A DNA stretch of 64,000 bases from Streptomyces endophytica. GTDB lineage: Bacteria; Actinomycetota; Actinomycetes; Streptomycetales; Streptomycetaceae. A program made the position numbers and the translations under genes. Below, piece after piece: positions 1-9,026 of the stretch (position 1 is its first letter; the number at the start of each line of letters is the position of its first letter). The notes under the pieces are model-generated. The model did not search any database, was not told the DNA's origin, and saw only the letters and a list, made by a program, of their open reading frames with translations. The stretch is from contig NZ_CP110636.1 of the NCBI RefSeq assembly GCF_026153355.1, positions 6,572,001 to 6,636,000 of the forward strand, read 5' to 3'.

Positions 1-366
1 CAGCGCCCGGGCCAGCCGGACGATCGCGGGCACCTCCAGCATGGTGCGGACCTCGGCCAGCTCGGCGAGGTCGCGGGAGCTGCGTTCGGCGATCCGGAAG
101 CCGCGGTTGGGTACGACCTCGACGGCGCCCTCGCCGGCGAGCTGCTGCATGGCCTCCCGGACCGGGGTCGCGGACACCCCGTAGCGCTCGGCGAGCGCCG
201 GGCCGGAGTAGACCTCGCCGGGGGCCAGCTCACCGTCGACCAGGGCCCGGCGCAGCGCGGCCAGCACCTGGGCGCGGACCGAGTGCCGCCGGGGCGCGGC
301 GGGACCGGGCTGCGCGGGTACCCAGGCCCGTGCGCGCGGCGGCTGCTCCGCTGTGCCCTGCTCCAT
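1..366 (-). CDS. GntR-family transcriptional regulator (C-terminus beyond window)
   Basis: The N-terminal 122 residues of a GntR/FadR-type regulator are visible and the rest lies outside the window. After a Pro/Ala-rich lead comes a winged-helix DNA-binding domain at about residues 30-95. It contains the typical GntR features: an A-L-x-x-G-E-L-x-P-G-like turn and the recognition-helix segment YGVSATPVREAMQ. The start of an FCD-type effector domain (V-R-T-M-L-E-V-P-A) follows. The ATG start is supported by AGGAG upstream. The gene points away from the iron-regulated gene to its right, so they share an upstream region. The effector is unknown. Confidence 0.85.
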   Translation of the reverse strand, partial: MEQGTAEQPPRARAWVPAQPGPAAPRRHSVRAQVLAALRRALVDGELAPGEVYSGPALAERYGVSATPVREAMQQLAGEGAVEVVPNRGFRIAERSSRDLAELAEVRTMLEVPAIVRLARAL

Positions 367-505
367 GGCGGCTCCTTCTGACATTCCCAGCACGATAGGC
401 GGCCTTGGCGATAGTTCAAATCCGGAAGGAGGCGGATCGGCCGGTCCTGGCCCTCATGAAGGTGGTGCAGGACTGGCTCGCGAGGGGCCCGGGTAGGGTT
501 TCCGA

Positions 506-524
506 TAAGGTAAGCCTTACCTGC
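506..524 (+). promoter_or_regulatory. Iron box (DmdR/IdeR-type operator)
   Basis: AGGTAAGCCTTACCT at 508-522 is a perfect palindrome with 7-bp arms around a central C. It matches the core of the actinobacterial iron box (consensus TTAGGTTAGGCTAACCTAA). It lies about 30 bp before the start of the FhuF-like gene, where a bound repressor would cover the promoter. The site is seen directly. The identity of the regulator is inferred from the family consensus. Confidence 0.8.
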
Positions 525-552
525 CAACGCTCGCGATTCGGTGGTCACCCCC

Positions 553-1392
553 ATGGCTTCTGCCCTCGCCGCCCCGCCCGTCACGCACCCCGCCGCCGAG
601 TCGTACGCGCGCCTCACCGAGGTGTTCCCCGGCCTGCGGGTCTCGCTGTGGGACGCGGCACCGCCGACCGGGGACGGCTGGGTGTGCGCGGCCGGGCTCG
701 CGGCCGGCGGGAAGGCCCTGGACTCCTTCCTGGCCTGGGACGAGGCGCAGATCCAGCGGGACTACGGGCGGTCCGCCCGGCCCGACGTCGTCGCCAGTTT
801 CGCGCTGCACCGCTACGCCTGGCCGGCCTGCCTGCTGATCACGATCCCGTGGTTCCTGCACCGCCGGGTGCCGTACCTGCCCGTGCAGGACGTCTGCTTC
901 CAGCGCGAGCTGGGCCGGATGGCGGTGCGCATCGGCTCGTTCGGGTGCCTCCCGGACGATCCGGCGGCGACGCTGCCCGGTGCCCGGGTGGTGCCGGACG
1001 AGGAGGCGCTGCGCGCGGAGGTGCGGGCGGCGGTGGCCGGGCATCTGGCGCCCGTTCTGGAGGGCTTCCGCGGGCGGATGCGGCGCGGTCCGCGGGCACT
1101 GTGGGGCATGGCCTCCGACGAGATCGTCGAGGGGCTCTGGTACCTGGGGCACCTGCTGGGTGAGGAGCCGCGTGCGGTGGCGGAGCTGGAGCGGCTGCTG
1201 CCGGGCGCCACCGCCCCGTACGTGGGCGGCGCCGGTTTCCGTACGCTGACCGGTCCGGACGGGGCGGCCCTGCAGACCCGGGACCGCGCGAGCTGCTGCA
1301 TGTTCTACACGCTGCGCCCCGAGGACACCTGCATCACCTGTCCGCGCACCTGCGACGCGGATCGCCTCACCCGCCTCACCGCAACCGCCTGA
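553..1392 (+). CDS. FhuF-like ferric-siderophore reductase ((2Fe-2S)-binding protein)
   Basis: This 279-residue soluble protein ends with the FhuF C-terminal iron-sulfur motif CC-x10-C-x2-C (Cys248, Cys249, Cys260, Cys263). In E. coli FhuF this motif holds an unusual 2Fe-2S cluster that reduces ferric hydroxamate siderophores in the cytoplasm. The palindromic iron box just upstream fits a role in iron release that is repressed when iron is plentiful. An in-frame GTG lies four codons upstream at 541, but neither start has a good Shine-Dalgarno sequence, so a very short or absent leader is possible. No siderophore synthesis genes are adjacent. The Fe-S motif is seen and the substrate is inferred. 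Confidence 0.88.
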   Translation: MASALAAPPVTHPAAESYARLTEVFPGLRVSLWDAAPPTGDGWVCAAGLAAGGKALDSFLAWDEAQIQRDYGRSARPDVVASFALHRYAWPACLLITIPWFLHRRVPYLPVQDVCFQRELGRMAVRIGSFGCLPDDPAATLPGARVVPDEEALRAEVRAAVAGHLAPVLEGFRGRMRRGPRALWGMASDEIVEGLWYLGHLLGEEPRAVAELERLLPGATAPYVGGAGFRTLTGPDGAALQTRDRASCCMFYTLRPEDTCITCPRTCDADRLTRLTATA

Positions 1393-1587
1393 CCCCCACA
1401 CCACCCGTTCGGGTCACCTCATTCGAACTCAACTCGCCGTGTACATACGGTAGTTCGAGGGTGGCGTCCGCTATCTGCCGGTCCTCCCCCTCCTTGGCGT
1501 TCTCTTGCTCCGAAAGCCCCTGGGGGACGAGTGGATTCCGCCAGGATGTCGCGCGAAATCGCGTATCCGAGGCAAGGGATCCCCACC

Positions 1588-2688
1588 ATGAGAACGACCG
1601 ACATATCGCTGAATTGGCTTGTTCCCGGCGTCCTGTCGCTGGGTGCCGTGATGGCCGCCGCGGTGCTGGTGGTGCGCGGCCGCCGGGCGGCCGCGCAGGC
1701 GGGCGCCGACGACTCCTGGGAACGCAGCGAGGAGCGCCGCCGTCGCAAGGAGGCCGTCTTCGCCTCCGCCTCCTACCTGCTGCTCTTCTGCTGCGCCGCG
1801 GTCGCCGCGGCGCTGTCCTTCCACGGACTGGTCGGCTTCGGCGTCCAGAACCTCGGCCTCACCGACGGCTGGGAGTACCTGGTGCCGTTCGGGCTCGACG
1901 GCGCGGCGATGTTCTGCTCCGTCCTCGCCGTGCGCGAGGCCAGTCACGGCGACGCGGCGCTGGGCTCGCGCATGCTGGTGTGGACCTTCGCGGGCGCCGC
2001 GGCGTGGTTCAACTGGGTGCATGCGCCGCGCGGCCTGGACCATGCCGGCGCCCCGCAGTTCTTCGCCGGGATGTCGCTGTCGGCCGCGGTGCTCTTCGAC
2101 CGCGCGCTGAAGCAGACCCGCCGGGCGGCGCTGCGGGAGCAGGGGCTGGTGCCCCGGCCGCTGCCGCAGATCCGGATCGTGCGCTGGCTGCGCGCGCCGC
2201 GCGAGACCTTCGCGGCCTGGTCGCTGATGCTGCTGGAGGGCGTACGGACGCTGGACGAGGCCGTCGAGGAGGTCCGCGAGGACCGGCGGGAGCGGGAGCA
2301 GAACCGCTCGCGCCGCCGCGAGCAGGGCAAACTCGACCGGGCCCGGATCAAGGCCATCAACCGCCAGCACCGTGGCTGGGGGATCGGCCGGGGCGGCGGC
2401 CGGCAGCTGGCGGTCACGCCCGCCGGCGCCGAGATGGCCGGTCCGGACTCCGCCATAGCCGGTGATCCGCCGCCCCTGCCCGCCGTAGAGCTGCCGCTGC
2501 GCTCCCGCCCGGCCCTCAAGGCCGTATCCGGCGCTGACCCCGACGCGGGTGCCGCCACGGACACCGTCGATCCCGCGGCCCGGTCCTGGCGGGCCGTGGA
2601 CCTCACAGCGGAGGACGACACCCAGACGCTGCCCCGTCTGGACTCCCTGGAGGAGAAACTCGCCGAGATCGAACGGCAATTCGGCTGA
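1588..2688 (+). CDS. DUF2637 membrane protein
   Basis: This 366-residue protein has four hydrophobic segments in its first half, at about residues 10-30, 52-80, 92-112 and 125-142. A highly charged cytoplasmic tail follows, with an Arg/Glu-rich stretch near residues 225-260 that may form a coiled coil. The layout matches the DUF2637 family, which is found in Streptomyces and on its conjugative elements and is related to plasmid spread (Spd) proteins. Its biochemical role is unknown. The ATG start is preceded by AAGGGA ten bases upstream; the reading frame stays open further 5' without a convincing ribosome site. No transfer genes are nearby, so a conjugative function here is doubtful. Confidence 0.75.
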   Translation: MRTTDISLNWLVPGVLSLGAVMAAAVLVVRGRRAAAQAGADDSWERSEERRRRKEAVFASASYLLLFCCAAVAAALSFHGLVGFGVQNLGLTDGWEYLVPFGLDGAAMFCSVLAVREASHGDAALGSRMLVWTFAGAAAWFNWVHAPRGLDHAGAPQFFAGMSLSAAVLFDRALKQTRRAALREQGLVPRPLPQIRIVRWLRAPRETFAAWSLMLLEGVRTLDEAVEEVREDRREREQNRSRRREQGKLDRARIKAINRQHRGWGIGRGGGRQLAVTPAGAEMAGPDSAIAGDPPPLPAVELPLRSRPALKAVSGADPDAGAATDTVDPAARSWRAVDLTAEDDTQTLPRLDSLEEKLAEIERQFG

Positions 2689-2728
2689 CCGGCGGCGGAC
2701 CGCGCCGACCGACACCCCCGACTCCTGG

Positions 2729-3196
2729 TCAGGCCGGTCCGCCGCCCAGCTCGAACCAGACGCATTTGCCGAATCCCTCGCTGCGTATCCCCCACGCGTC
2801 GGCCAGGGCGCGCACCAGCATCAGCCCCCGGCCCGAGGTCCCGTCCGCACTCGCCGCACGCACCTCAGGACGCCCGGGAGCGCAGTCCCGCACCTCGACC
2901 CGCAGGCGGTCGCCGACCTTCGCCGTGACCACCGCATCGCCCTCGGCATGGACCAGGGCATTGGTGACCAACTCGCTGGTGAGCAGCGTGGCGACCTCCG
3001 CGAGCTCGCCGCCACCGGGTGCCGCCCACCGGCTGAGTAATTGCCGCAGCTCCCTGCGGATCTCGCCGACCGCGCGCAGATCGGCCCGGCGCACCTTCCG
3101 CTCCAGCACGCCCGGCGCCCGCGCCGCGCCCCCCTGGCCGTGCTCGGTCGTCGTGTGTCGTCTTTCCCGTTCCTCGCGTCGCACAGGCTGACGCAT
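2729..3196 (-). CDS. ATP-binding anti-sigma-like regulator (HATPase_c_2), TTA codon
   Basis: This 155-residue single-domain GHKL ATPase is of the RsbW/SpoIIAB type common in streptomycetes. The N-box segment LLTSELVTNALVHA and the G-boxes (V-R-D-C-A-P-G-x-P and G-T-S-G-R-G-L-M-L-V) are clear. Family members act as anti-sigma factor kinases or partner with SpoIIE phosphatases. Leu53 is encoded by TTA (3038-3040), the rare codon read by the bldA tRNA, so translation is probably limited to late growth. The ATG start sits right after GGGGGAGAG; a GTG six codons upstream is less likely. The gene is convergent with the DUF2637 gene. Confidence 0.85.
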   Translation of the reverse strand: MRQPVRREERERRHTTTEHGQGGAARAPGVLERKVRRADLRAVGEIRRELRQLLSRWAAPGGGELAEVATLLTSELVTNALVHAEGDAVVTAKVGDRLRVEVRDCAPGRPEVRAASADGTSGRGLMLVRALADAWGIRSEGFGKCVWFELGGGPA

Positions 3197-3389
3197 ACTC
3201 TCCCCCGCCCCCACGGAACTCGGCGTCCGGTCTCGAACAGCCTCACGGTCAGCATGCCCATCGGATCAGGCGCCATGCTTCCTTCCGCTTCCGCTTCGGG
3301 GCGCGCGGTCGTCCGCGCGCCGGGTGGGCGGGCCGGGCCGCGCTGGGTATGCCTGTCGGGTGGGGCCCGGACGAGCGGGAGGAGCCGCC

Positions 3390-6300
3390 GTGCACGACGA
3401 CCGACTGCTGGTGGAGGGGCGCCTGGAACGGGCGCTGGGGCAGTTCATCCGGCCCGCGGTGTACGCGGCGCGGGTGCCGCTGCGGCTGGCCGTCTGGCAT
3501 GCGCCGGGCGAGCCGCGGCCGGTGACCGAGGCGCTGGGGGCCGAGTACGTGCCGTTCGCGGCGGGCGAAGCGTGGGGGCCGCCGTGGTCGACGAGCTGGT
3601 TCCGGCTGGCGGGTGAGGTGCCCGAGGAATGGGCGGGGCGCCGGGTGGAGGCCGTCATCGATCCCGGCTTCAGCGGCGACGGGCCCGGCTTCCAGGCGGA
3701 GGGCCTGGTGTACGACGCCGGGGGCGTGCCGCTGAAGGGGATCCATCCGCGCAACCGCCACGTGCCCGTCGGCGCGCCGGCCCGGGGTGGCGAGGAGGTG
3801 CGGCTGCTGCTGGAGGCCGCCGCGAATCCGGCGGTGCTGCGGGACTTCCGCCCCACCGGTCTCGGGGACGTCCGTACCGCGCCGGACCGCCCGCTGTACC
3901 GCTTCGCCTCGGCCGACCTGGCCGTCCTCGACGAGACGGTCTGGCATCTCGTGCTCGACATCGAGGTGCTGGCCGAGCTGATGCCGGAGCTGCCGGCCGA
4001 CCGCCCGCGCCGGCACGAGATCCTGCGGGCGCTGGAGGACATGCTGGACACGCTGGATCTGCACGACGTCGCCGGCACGGCGGAGGCCGGCCGGGCCGCG
4101 CTGGCCGAGGTCCTCCGCCGCCCCGCCGCGGCCAGCGCCCACCGGCTCTCGGCCACCGGGCACGCCCATATCGACTCCGCCTGGCTGTGGCCGCTGCGGG
4201 AGACCGTCCGCAAGGCGTCCCGAACCTTCGCCAATGTGACCCAACTCGCCGTCGAATACCCGGAGTTGGTGTTCGCATGCTCGCAGGCGCAGCAGTACGC
4301 CTGGGTCAAGGAGCACCAGCCGCACATCTGGGTGCGCATCAAGGAGGCGGTGCGCAACGGCACCTGGGCGCCGGTCGGTTCGATGTGGGTGGAGTCGGAC
4401 GCCAATATGCCCGGCGGCGAGGCGCTGGCCCGGCAGCTGGTGCACGGCAAGCGGTTCTTCCTGGAGGAGCTGGGGGTGGAGACCGAGGAGATCTGGCTGC
4501 CGGACTCCTTCGGCTACACCGCGGCCTTCCCGCAGCTGGCCCGGCTGGCCGGCGCGCGGTGGTTCCTGACGCAGAAGCTGTCGTGGAACCAGACCGACCG
4601 GATGCCGCACCACACCTTCTGGTGGGAGGGCATCGACGGCACCCGCGTCTTCACCCACTTCCCGCCGGTCGACACCTACAACTCGCGGTTGCACGGCGCC
4701 GAACTCGCCCATGCCGAGCGGAACTTCGCCGAGAAGGGCCGCGCCACCCGTTCCCTGGTCCCGTTCGGCTGGGGGGACGGCGGGGGCGGCCCCACCCGCG
4801 AGATGCTGGAGCGGGCCCGCCGGCTGCGCTCCCTGGAGGGCTCCCCGCGGGTCGGGATCGAGCCGCCGGCCCGGTTCTTCGCGGCGGCGCACGAGGAGTA
4901 CGGGGCGGCCGCGCCGGTCTGGTCGGGCGAGCTGTACCTGGAGTACCACCGGGGCACGTACACCTCGCAGGCCAAGACCAAACAGGGCAACCGGCGCAGC
5001 GAACACCTGCTGCGGGAGGCGGAGTTGTGGGCCGCGACGGCGGCGGTCCGTACTGCGGCCGCCGGCGGCGCGGACGGCGGGTACGCGTATCCGTACGACG
5101 CGCTGGACCGGATCTGGAAGACCGTGCTGCTGCACCAGTTCCACGACATCCTGCCGGGCTCTTCGATCGCCTGGGTGCACCGGGAGGCCCGGGACACCTA
5201 CGCGGCGGTCGAGGCGGAGCTGACCGGCATCGTCGAGGAGGCGCTCGCCGCACTGGGCCGGGCGGCGGACGGCGCGCCGCCGACGGTGTTCAACGCCTCG
5301 CCGTACGACCGGGACGAGATCGTCGAGCTGCCGGGAGACGGGGACGGCGAGGGAGTGGCCGTCCCCGTGCACGTCCCCGCACTGGGGGCGGCGGCCGTCC
5401 GCCCGCCCGGTCCGGACTCCCCCGTTCCGCCGCCCGCGCCCGTACGCGCCACCACCGGCACCGACGGCACCGTCACCCTCGACAACGGGCTGCTCCGCGT
5501 CCGCGTCGACACCGACGGTCTGCTGGCCTCGGTGCGCGATCTGCACGCCGGGCGGGAGGTGCTGGCACCCGGCGCCCGGGGCAATCTGCTCCAGCTGCAC
5601 CCCGACCACCCCACCAAGTACGACGCCTGGGACCTCGACCGGCACTACCGCCACCGGCACACCGATCTGACCGCCGCGGAATCCGTCGACCTGCTCGCCT
5701 CCGGACCGCTGACCGCGACCGTGCGGGTGACCAGGTCGTTCGGTGCGTCCCGGGTCGTCCAGGAACTGACGCTGCGGGCCGGCGCGCACCGCCTCGACGT
5801 GCTCACCGACATCGACTGGCACGAGTCGGAGAAGGTCCTCAAGGCCGCCTTCCCGCTGGACGTGCACGCCGAACGGTCCACCGCCGAGATCCAGTTCGGG
5901 CACGTCCACCGCCCCACCCACACCAACACCAGCTGGGACGCGGCGCGTTTCGAGATCTGTGCGCACCGCTGGCTGCGGGTGGCCGAGCCGGAATACGGCG
6001 TCGCGCTGCTCAACGACTCCACCTACGGCCACGACGTCACCCGCGTCCCGCACGCCGAGGGCCTGGGCACGACCGTACGACTGACCCTGCTGCGCGCCCC
6101 GCACAGCCCCGACCCGGCCACCGACCAGGGCAGCCACCGGTTCCGCTACGCGCTGCTGCCGGGCGCCACGACCGGCGCCGCGGTCGCCGAGGGCCTCGCC
6201 CTGAACCTCCCCCTGCGGGCCGCGGCCGCGCCGCCGGTGGCGCCGCTGATCCGCGTCGACCACCCGGCGCTCACCGTCGAGTCGGTCAAGCTCGCCGAGG

Positions 6301-6521
6301 ACCGCAGCGGCGACGTGGTGGTCCGGCTCTACGAGTCCCGGGGAAGCCGTGTCACCGGCACCCTCTCGCCCGGTTTCCCCGTCGAACGGGCCACCGTGAC
6401 CGACCTGTTGGAGCGTCCGCTGCACGACGAGGAGGAGGGGCCGACCGCGGAACTGACGCTGGAGCTGCGCCCGTTCCAGATCCTGACGCTCCGGCTCCGG
6501 CCGCAGCGCCCGGCCGGCTGA
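3390..6521 (+). CDS. Alpha-mannosidase, glycoside hydrolase family 38
   Basis: This 1043-residue enzyme of normal GH38 length hydrolyses alpha-mannosidic bonds with a zinc-dependent retaining mechanism. Key residues are visible: the zinc-binding motif H258-A-H-I-D262 followed by S-A-W-L-W, the nucleophile Asp372 in WLPDSFGY, and a C-terminal zinc ligand region H-Q-F-H585-D586-I-L-P-G. The central three-helix domain lies at about 500-640, followed by beta-sandwich domains to the end. No signal peptide is seen, so it is probably cytoplasmic and acts on imported or recycled mannosides. The GTG start follows a strong GGGAGGAG. The gene stands alone, with no sugar transporter beside it. Confidence 0.93.
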   Translation: MHDDRLLVEGRLERALGQFIRPAVYAARVPLRLAVWHAPGEPRPVTEALGAEYVPFAAGEAWGPPWSTSWFRLAGEVPEEWAGRRVEAVIDPGFSGDGPGFQAEGLVYDAGGVPLKGIHPRNRHVPVGAPARGGEEVRLLLEAAANPAVLRDFRPTGLGDVRTAPDRPLYRFASADLAVLDETVWHLVLDIEVLAELMPELPADRPRRHEILRALEDMLDTLDLHDVAGTAEAGRAALAEVLRRPAAASAHRLSATGHAHIDSAWLWPLRETVRKASRTFANVTQLAVEYPELVFACSQAQQYAWVKEHQPHIWVRIKEAVRNGTWAPVGSMWVESDANMPGGEALARQLVHGKRFFLEELGVETEEIWLPDSFGYTAAFPQLARLAGARWFLTQKLSWNQTDRMPHHTFWWEGIDGTRVFTHFPPVDTYNSRLHGAELAHAERNFAEKGRATRSLVPFGWGDGGGGPTREMLERARRLRSLEGSPRVGIEPPARFFAAAHEEYGAAAPVWSGELYLEYHRGTYTSQAKTKQGNRRSEHLLREAELWAATAAVRTAAAGGADGGYAYPYDALDRIWKTVLLHQFHDILPGSSIAWVHREARDTYAAVEAELTGIVEEALAALGRAADGAPPTVFNASPYDRDEIVELPGDGDGEGVAVPVHVPALGAAAVRPPGPDSPVPPPAPVRATTGTDGTVTLDNGLLRVRVDTDGLLASVRDLHAGREVLAPGARGNLLQLHPDHPTKYDAWDLDRHYRHRHTDLTAAESVDLLASGPLTATVRVTRSFGASRVVQELTLRAGAHRLDVLTDIDWHESEKVLKAAFPLDVHAERSTAEIQFGHVHRPTHTNTSWDAARFEICAHRWLRVAEPEYGVALLNDSTYGHDVTRVPHAEGLGTTVRLTLLRAPHSPDPATDQGSHRFRYALLPGATTGAAVAEGLALNLPLRAAAAPPVAPLIRVDHPALTVESVKLAEDRSGDVVVRLYESRGSRVTGTLSPGFPVERATVTDLLERPLHDEEEGPTAELTLELRPFQILTLRLRPQRPAG

Positions 6522-6539
6522 CCGCGCGCCCTTGGCGGT

Positions 6540-8282
6540 TCACACCCGGGGGATGTTCCGCAGGTTGGAGCGGGCCATCTGCAGCATCCGGCCGACCCCG
6601 CCGTCCAGCACGATCTTGCCGGCCGACAGCGCGAAGCCGGACACCATCTCCGCGCTGATCTTCGGCGGGATGGACAGCGCGTGCGGGTCGGTGACGACGT
6701 CGACGAGCGCGGGTCCGTCGTGCCGGAAGGCGTCGCGCAGGGCCCCGCGCAGCTGCTTGGGCTTCTCCACCCGGACGCCGTACACCCCGGCCGCGCGGGC
6801 GATCGCCGCGAAGTCCGGGTTGTGGTTGGTGGTGCCGTACGCCGGCAGGCCGGAGACCATCATCTCCAGCTCGACCATGCCCAGCGAGGAGTTGTTGAAC
6901 AGCACCACCTTCACCGGCAGGTCGTACTGGACCAGGGTGAGGAAGTCGCCCATCAGCATGGCGAATCCGCCGTCGCCCGACATCGAGACGACCTGGCGGC
7001 GGCGGTCGAGGAACTGGGCGCCGATCGCCTGGGGCAGCGCGTTGGCCATGGAACCGTGGCTGAAGGAGCCGATGACCCGGCGGCGGCCGTTGGGCGTGAG
7101 GTAGCGCGCCGCCCACACGTTGCACATGCCGGTGTCGACCGTGAAGACCGCGTCGTCGGCGGCCTCCTCGTCCAGCACCGAGGCGACGAACTCGGGGTGG
7201 ATCGGCACGTGCTTCTCCACCTTCCTCGTGTACGCCTTGACCACGCCCTCCAGCGCGTCCGCGTGCTTCTTCAGCATCCGGTCGAGGAACTTCCGGTCCG
7301 TCTTCTCGCGGACCTTGGGGATCAGGCAGCGCAGCGTCTCGCGGACGTCGCCCCAGACGGCGAGGTCGAGCTTGGTGCGGCGGCCGAGGTGTTCGGGCCG
7401 GACGTCGACCTGGACGATCTTGACGTCGTCGGGCAGGAACGCGTTGTAGGGGAAGTCCGTGCCGAGCAGGAGCAGCAGATCGCATTCATGGGTGGCCTCG
7501 TAGGCCGCGCCGTACCCGAGCAGTCCGCTCATGCCGACGTCATAGGGATTGTTGTACTGGATCCATTCCTTGCCGCGCAGGGCGTGGCCCACCGGGGCCT
7601 TCACCCGCTCGGCGAACTCCATCACCTCGGCGTGCGCGCCGGCCGTGCCGCTGCCGCAGAACAGCGTGACCTTGCGGGCCTCGTCGACCATCCGGGCCAG
7701 CGCGTCGATCTCGGCGTCCCCGGGCCGCGCCAGGGGCCGGGTGGTGACCAGCGCGTGCTGGAAGGCGCGCTCGGGGGCCTGCTCGGCGGCGATGTCCCCG
7801 GGCAGCGAGACCACCGCGACGCCGCTCTGGCCGACGGCGTGCTGGATGGCGGTCTGCAGCACCCGCGGCATCTGACTGGTGCTGGAGATCAGCTCGCTGT
7901 AGTGGCTGCACTCGGTGAACAGCCGGTCCGGGTGGGTCTCCTGGAAGAACGTGGTGCCGATCTCGCTGGAGGGGATGTGCGAGGCCAGCGCGAGGACCGG
8001 GGCCATCGAACGGTGCGCGTCGAAGAGGCCGTTGATGAGGTGCAGGTTGCCCGGTCCGCACGAACCGGCGCAGGCCGCGAGCTTGCCGGTGAGCTGCGCC
8101 TCCGCCCCGGCGGCGAAGGCAGCGGCCTCTTCGTGCCGGACCTGGATCCAGTCGATCGCGGCATTCCGGCGGACCGCGTCCACCACCGGGTTCAGGCTGT
8201 CGCCGACGACACCGTAGAGACGCCGTACCCCCGCCCGCACCAGGATGTCCACGAACTGCTCGGCCACGGTCTGCTTCGCCAT
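6540..8282 (-). CDS. poxB: Pyruvate dehydrogenase (quinone)-type ThDP enzyme
   Basis: This 580-residue thiamine-diphosphate enzyme has the three-domain layout of PoxB and acetolactate synthases. The N-terminal Pyr domain has the conserved glutamate in V-R-H-E-E-A-A-A. A central FAD/nucleotide-binding-like domain follows. The C-terminal PP domain has the metal/ThDP motif G-D-G-G-F-A-M then N-N-S-S. The sequence is closest to pyruvate:quinone oxidoreductase, which decarboxylates pyruvate to acetate and CO2 and feeds electrons to the membrane quinone pool. The ATG start follows GGGAGCG. The FAD contact residues cannot be proven here, so a pyruvate oxidase or acetolactate-synthase-like role remains possible. 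Confidence 0.85.
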   Translation of the reverse strand: MAKQTVAEQFVDILVRAGVRRLYGVVGDSLNPVVDAVRRNAAIDWIQVRHEEAAAFAAGAEAQLTGKLAACAGSCGPGNLHLINGLFDAHRSMAPVLALASHIPSSEIGTTFFQETHPDRLFTECSHYSELISSTSQMPRVLQTAIQHAVGQSGVAVVSLPGDIAAEQAPERAFQHALVTTRPLARPGDAEIDALARMVDEARKVTLFCGSGTAGAHAEVMEFAERVKAPVGHALRGKEWIQYNNPYDVGMSGLLGYGAAYEATHECDLLLLLGTDFPYNAFLPDDVKIVQVDVRPEHLGRRTKLDLAVWGDVRETLRCLIPKVREKTDRKFLDRMLKKHADALEGVVKAYTRKVEKHVPIHPEFVASVLDEEAADDAVFTVDTGMCNVWAARYLTPNGRRRVIGSFSHGSMANALPQAIGAQFLDRRRQVVSMSGDGGFAMLMGDFLTLVQYDLPVKVVLFNNSSLGMVELEMMVSGLPAYGTTNHNPDFAAIARAAGVYGVRVEKPKQLRGALRDAFRHDGPALVDVVTDPHALSIPPKISAEMVSGFALSAGKIVLDGGVGRMLQMARSNLRNIPRV

Positions 8283-8499
8283 GTCGCTGTCGCTCCCAGG
8301 GTCGGAGGGGGCCCGGGGTACGGGCGGCCTGCTCCCATGAACCCATGCGGGAGGGCGGTCCGCCTCCGCTGTCCGCCGTCTGCCCGGTCGGCCGTCCGGG
8401 GGTGCGGGGCCGGTCGGGTGTCCGCGGCGGCCGGCGCCGGCCCGCAGGGTCGCGGGCGGCCGGCAAGCGCTTCCGGGGCCGGTCCGGCAGTCTGGGGCC

Positions 8500-8982
8500 A
8501 TGAGCGCGTGGCAGCTGGTCGCGGTCGGCCTGGTGATGCTGCTCGGGCTGATCGGGGTGCTGGTACCCGGAATCCCCGGGCCGCTGATCGTGTGGGCGGG
8601 CGTGCTGTGGTGGGCGGTGACGGAGAAGTCCGGCCCGGCCTGGACGGTGCTGATGGGCGCCACCGCCCTGCTGTTGGTCAATCAGGCGCTGAAGTGGCTG
8701 CTGCCGGTGCGCGACCTGCGGGCCGCGGGCGCGCCGTACCGCACCCTGTTCCTGGCCGGCGCGGCCGGCATCGTCGGCTTCTTCGTGCTGCCGGTGATCG
8801 GTGCCGTGGTGGGCGCGGTCGGCGGCCTCTACCTGCTGGAACGCGTGCGGCTCGGCGGCCACGGCGACGCCTGGGCCTCGACCCGGACGGTGATGCGCAC
8901 CCTCGGCCTGAGCGTGCTGATCGAACTGCTCGCCTGCCTGCTGGTGGTCGGCAGCTGGGCGGGGACGGTGGTCGCGGGGTGA
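8500..8982 (+). CDS. DUF456 family membrane protein
   Basis: This 160-residue protein has four hydrophobic segments at about residues 5-40, 48-65, 82-115 and 130-158. An early G-x-L-G-V-L-V-P-G-I-P-G-P motif is the hallmark of DUF456 proteins. The function of the family is unknown. The ATG lies 217 bp to the right of the divergent PoxB-type gene. The gene is convergent with the Ada-AlkA repair gene, with only about 44 bp between their ends. Confidence 0.85.
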   Translation: MSAWQLVAVGLVMLLGLIGVLVPGIPGPLIVWAGVLWWAVTEKSGPAWTVLMGATALLLVNQALKWLLPVRDLRAAGAPYRTLFLAGAAGIVGFFVLPVIGAVVGAVGGLYLLERVRLGGHGDAWASTRTVMRTLGLSVLIELLACLLVVGSWAGTVVAG

Positions 8983-9026
8983 ACCGGCCCGGGCGAGGGG
9001 CGGTGGTCGCGGCCCGGTCCCGGCCC

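Noticed and set aside
3249..6425. A 1058-codon open frame opposite the alpha-mannosidase
   Set aside because: It is a GC-rich antisense shadow. The plus-strand frame has full GH38 motifs and a ribosome site, and the antisense product is Arg/Gly/Gln-rich with no domain.
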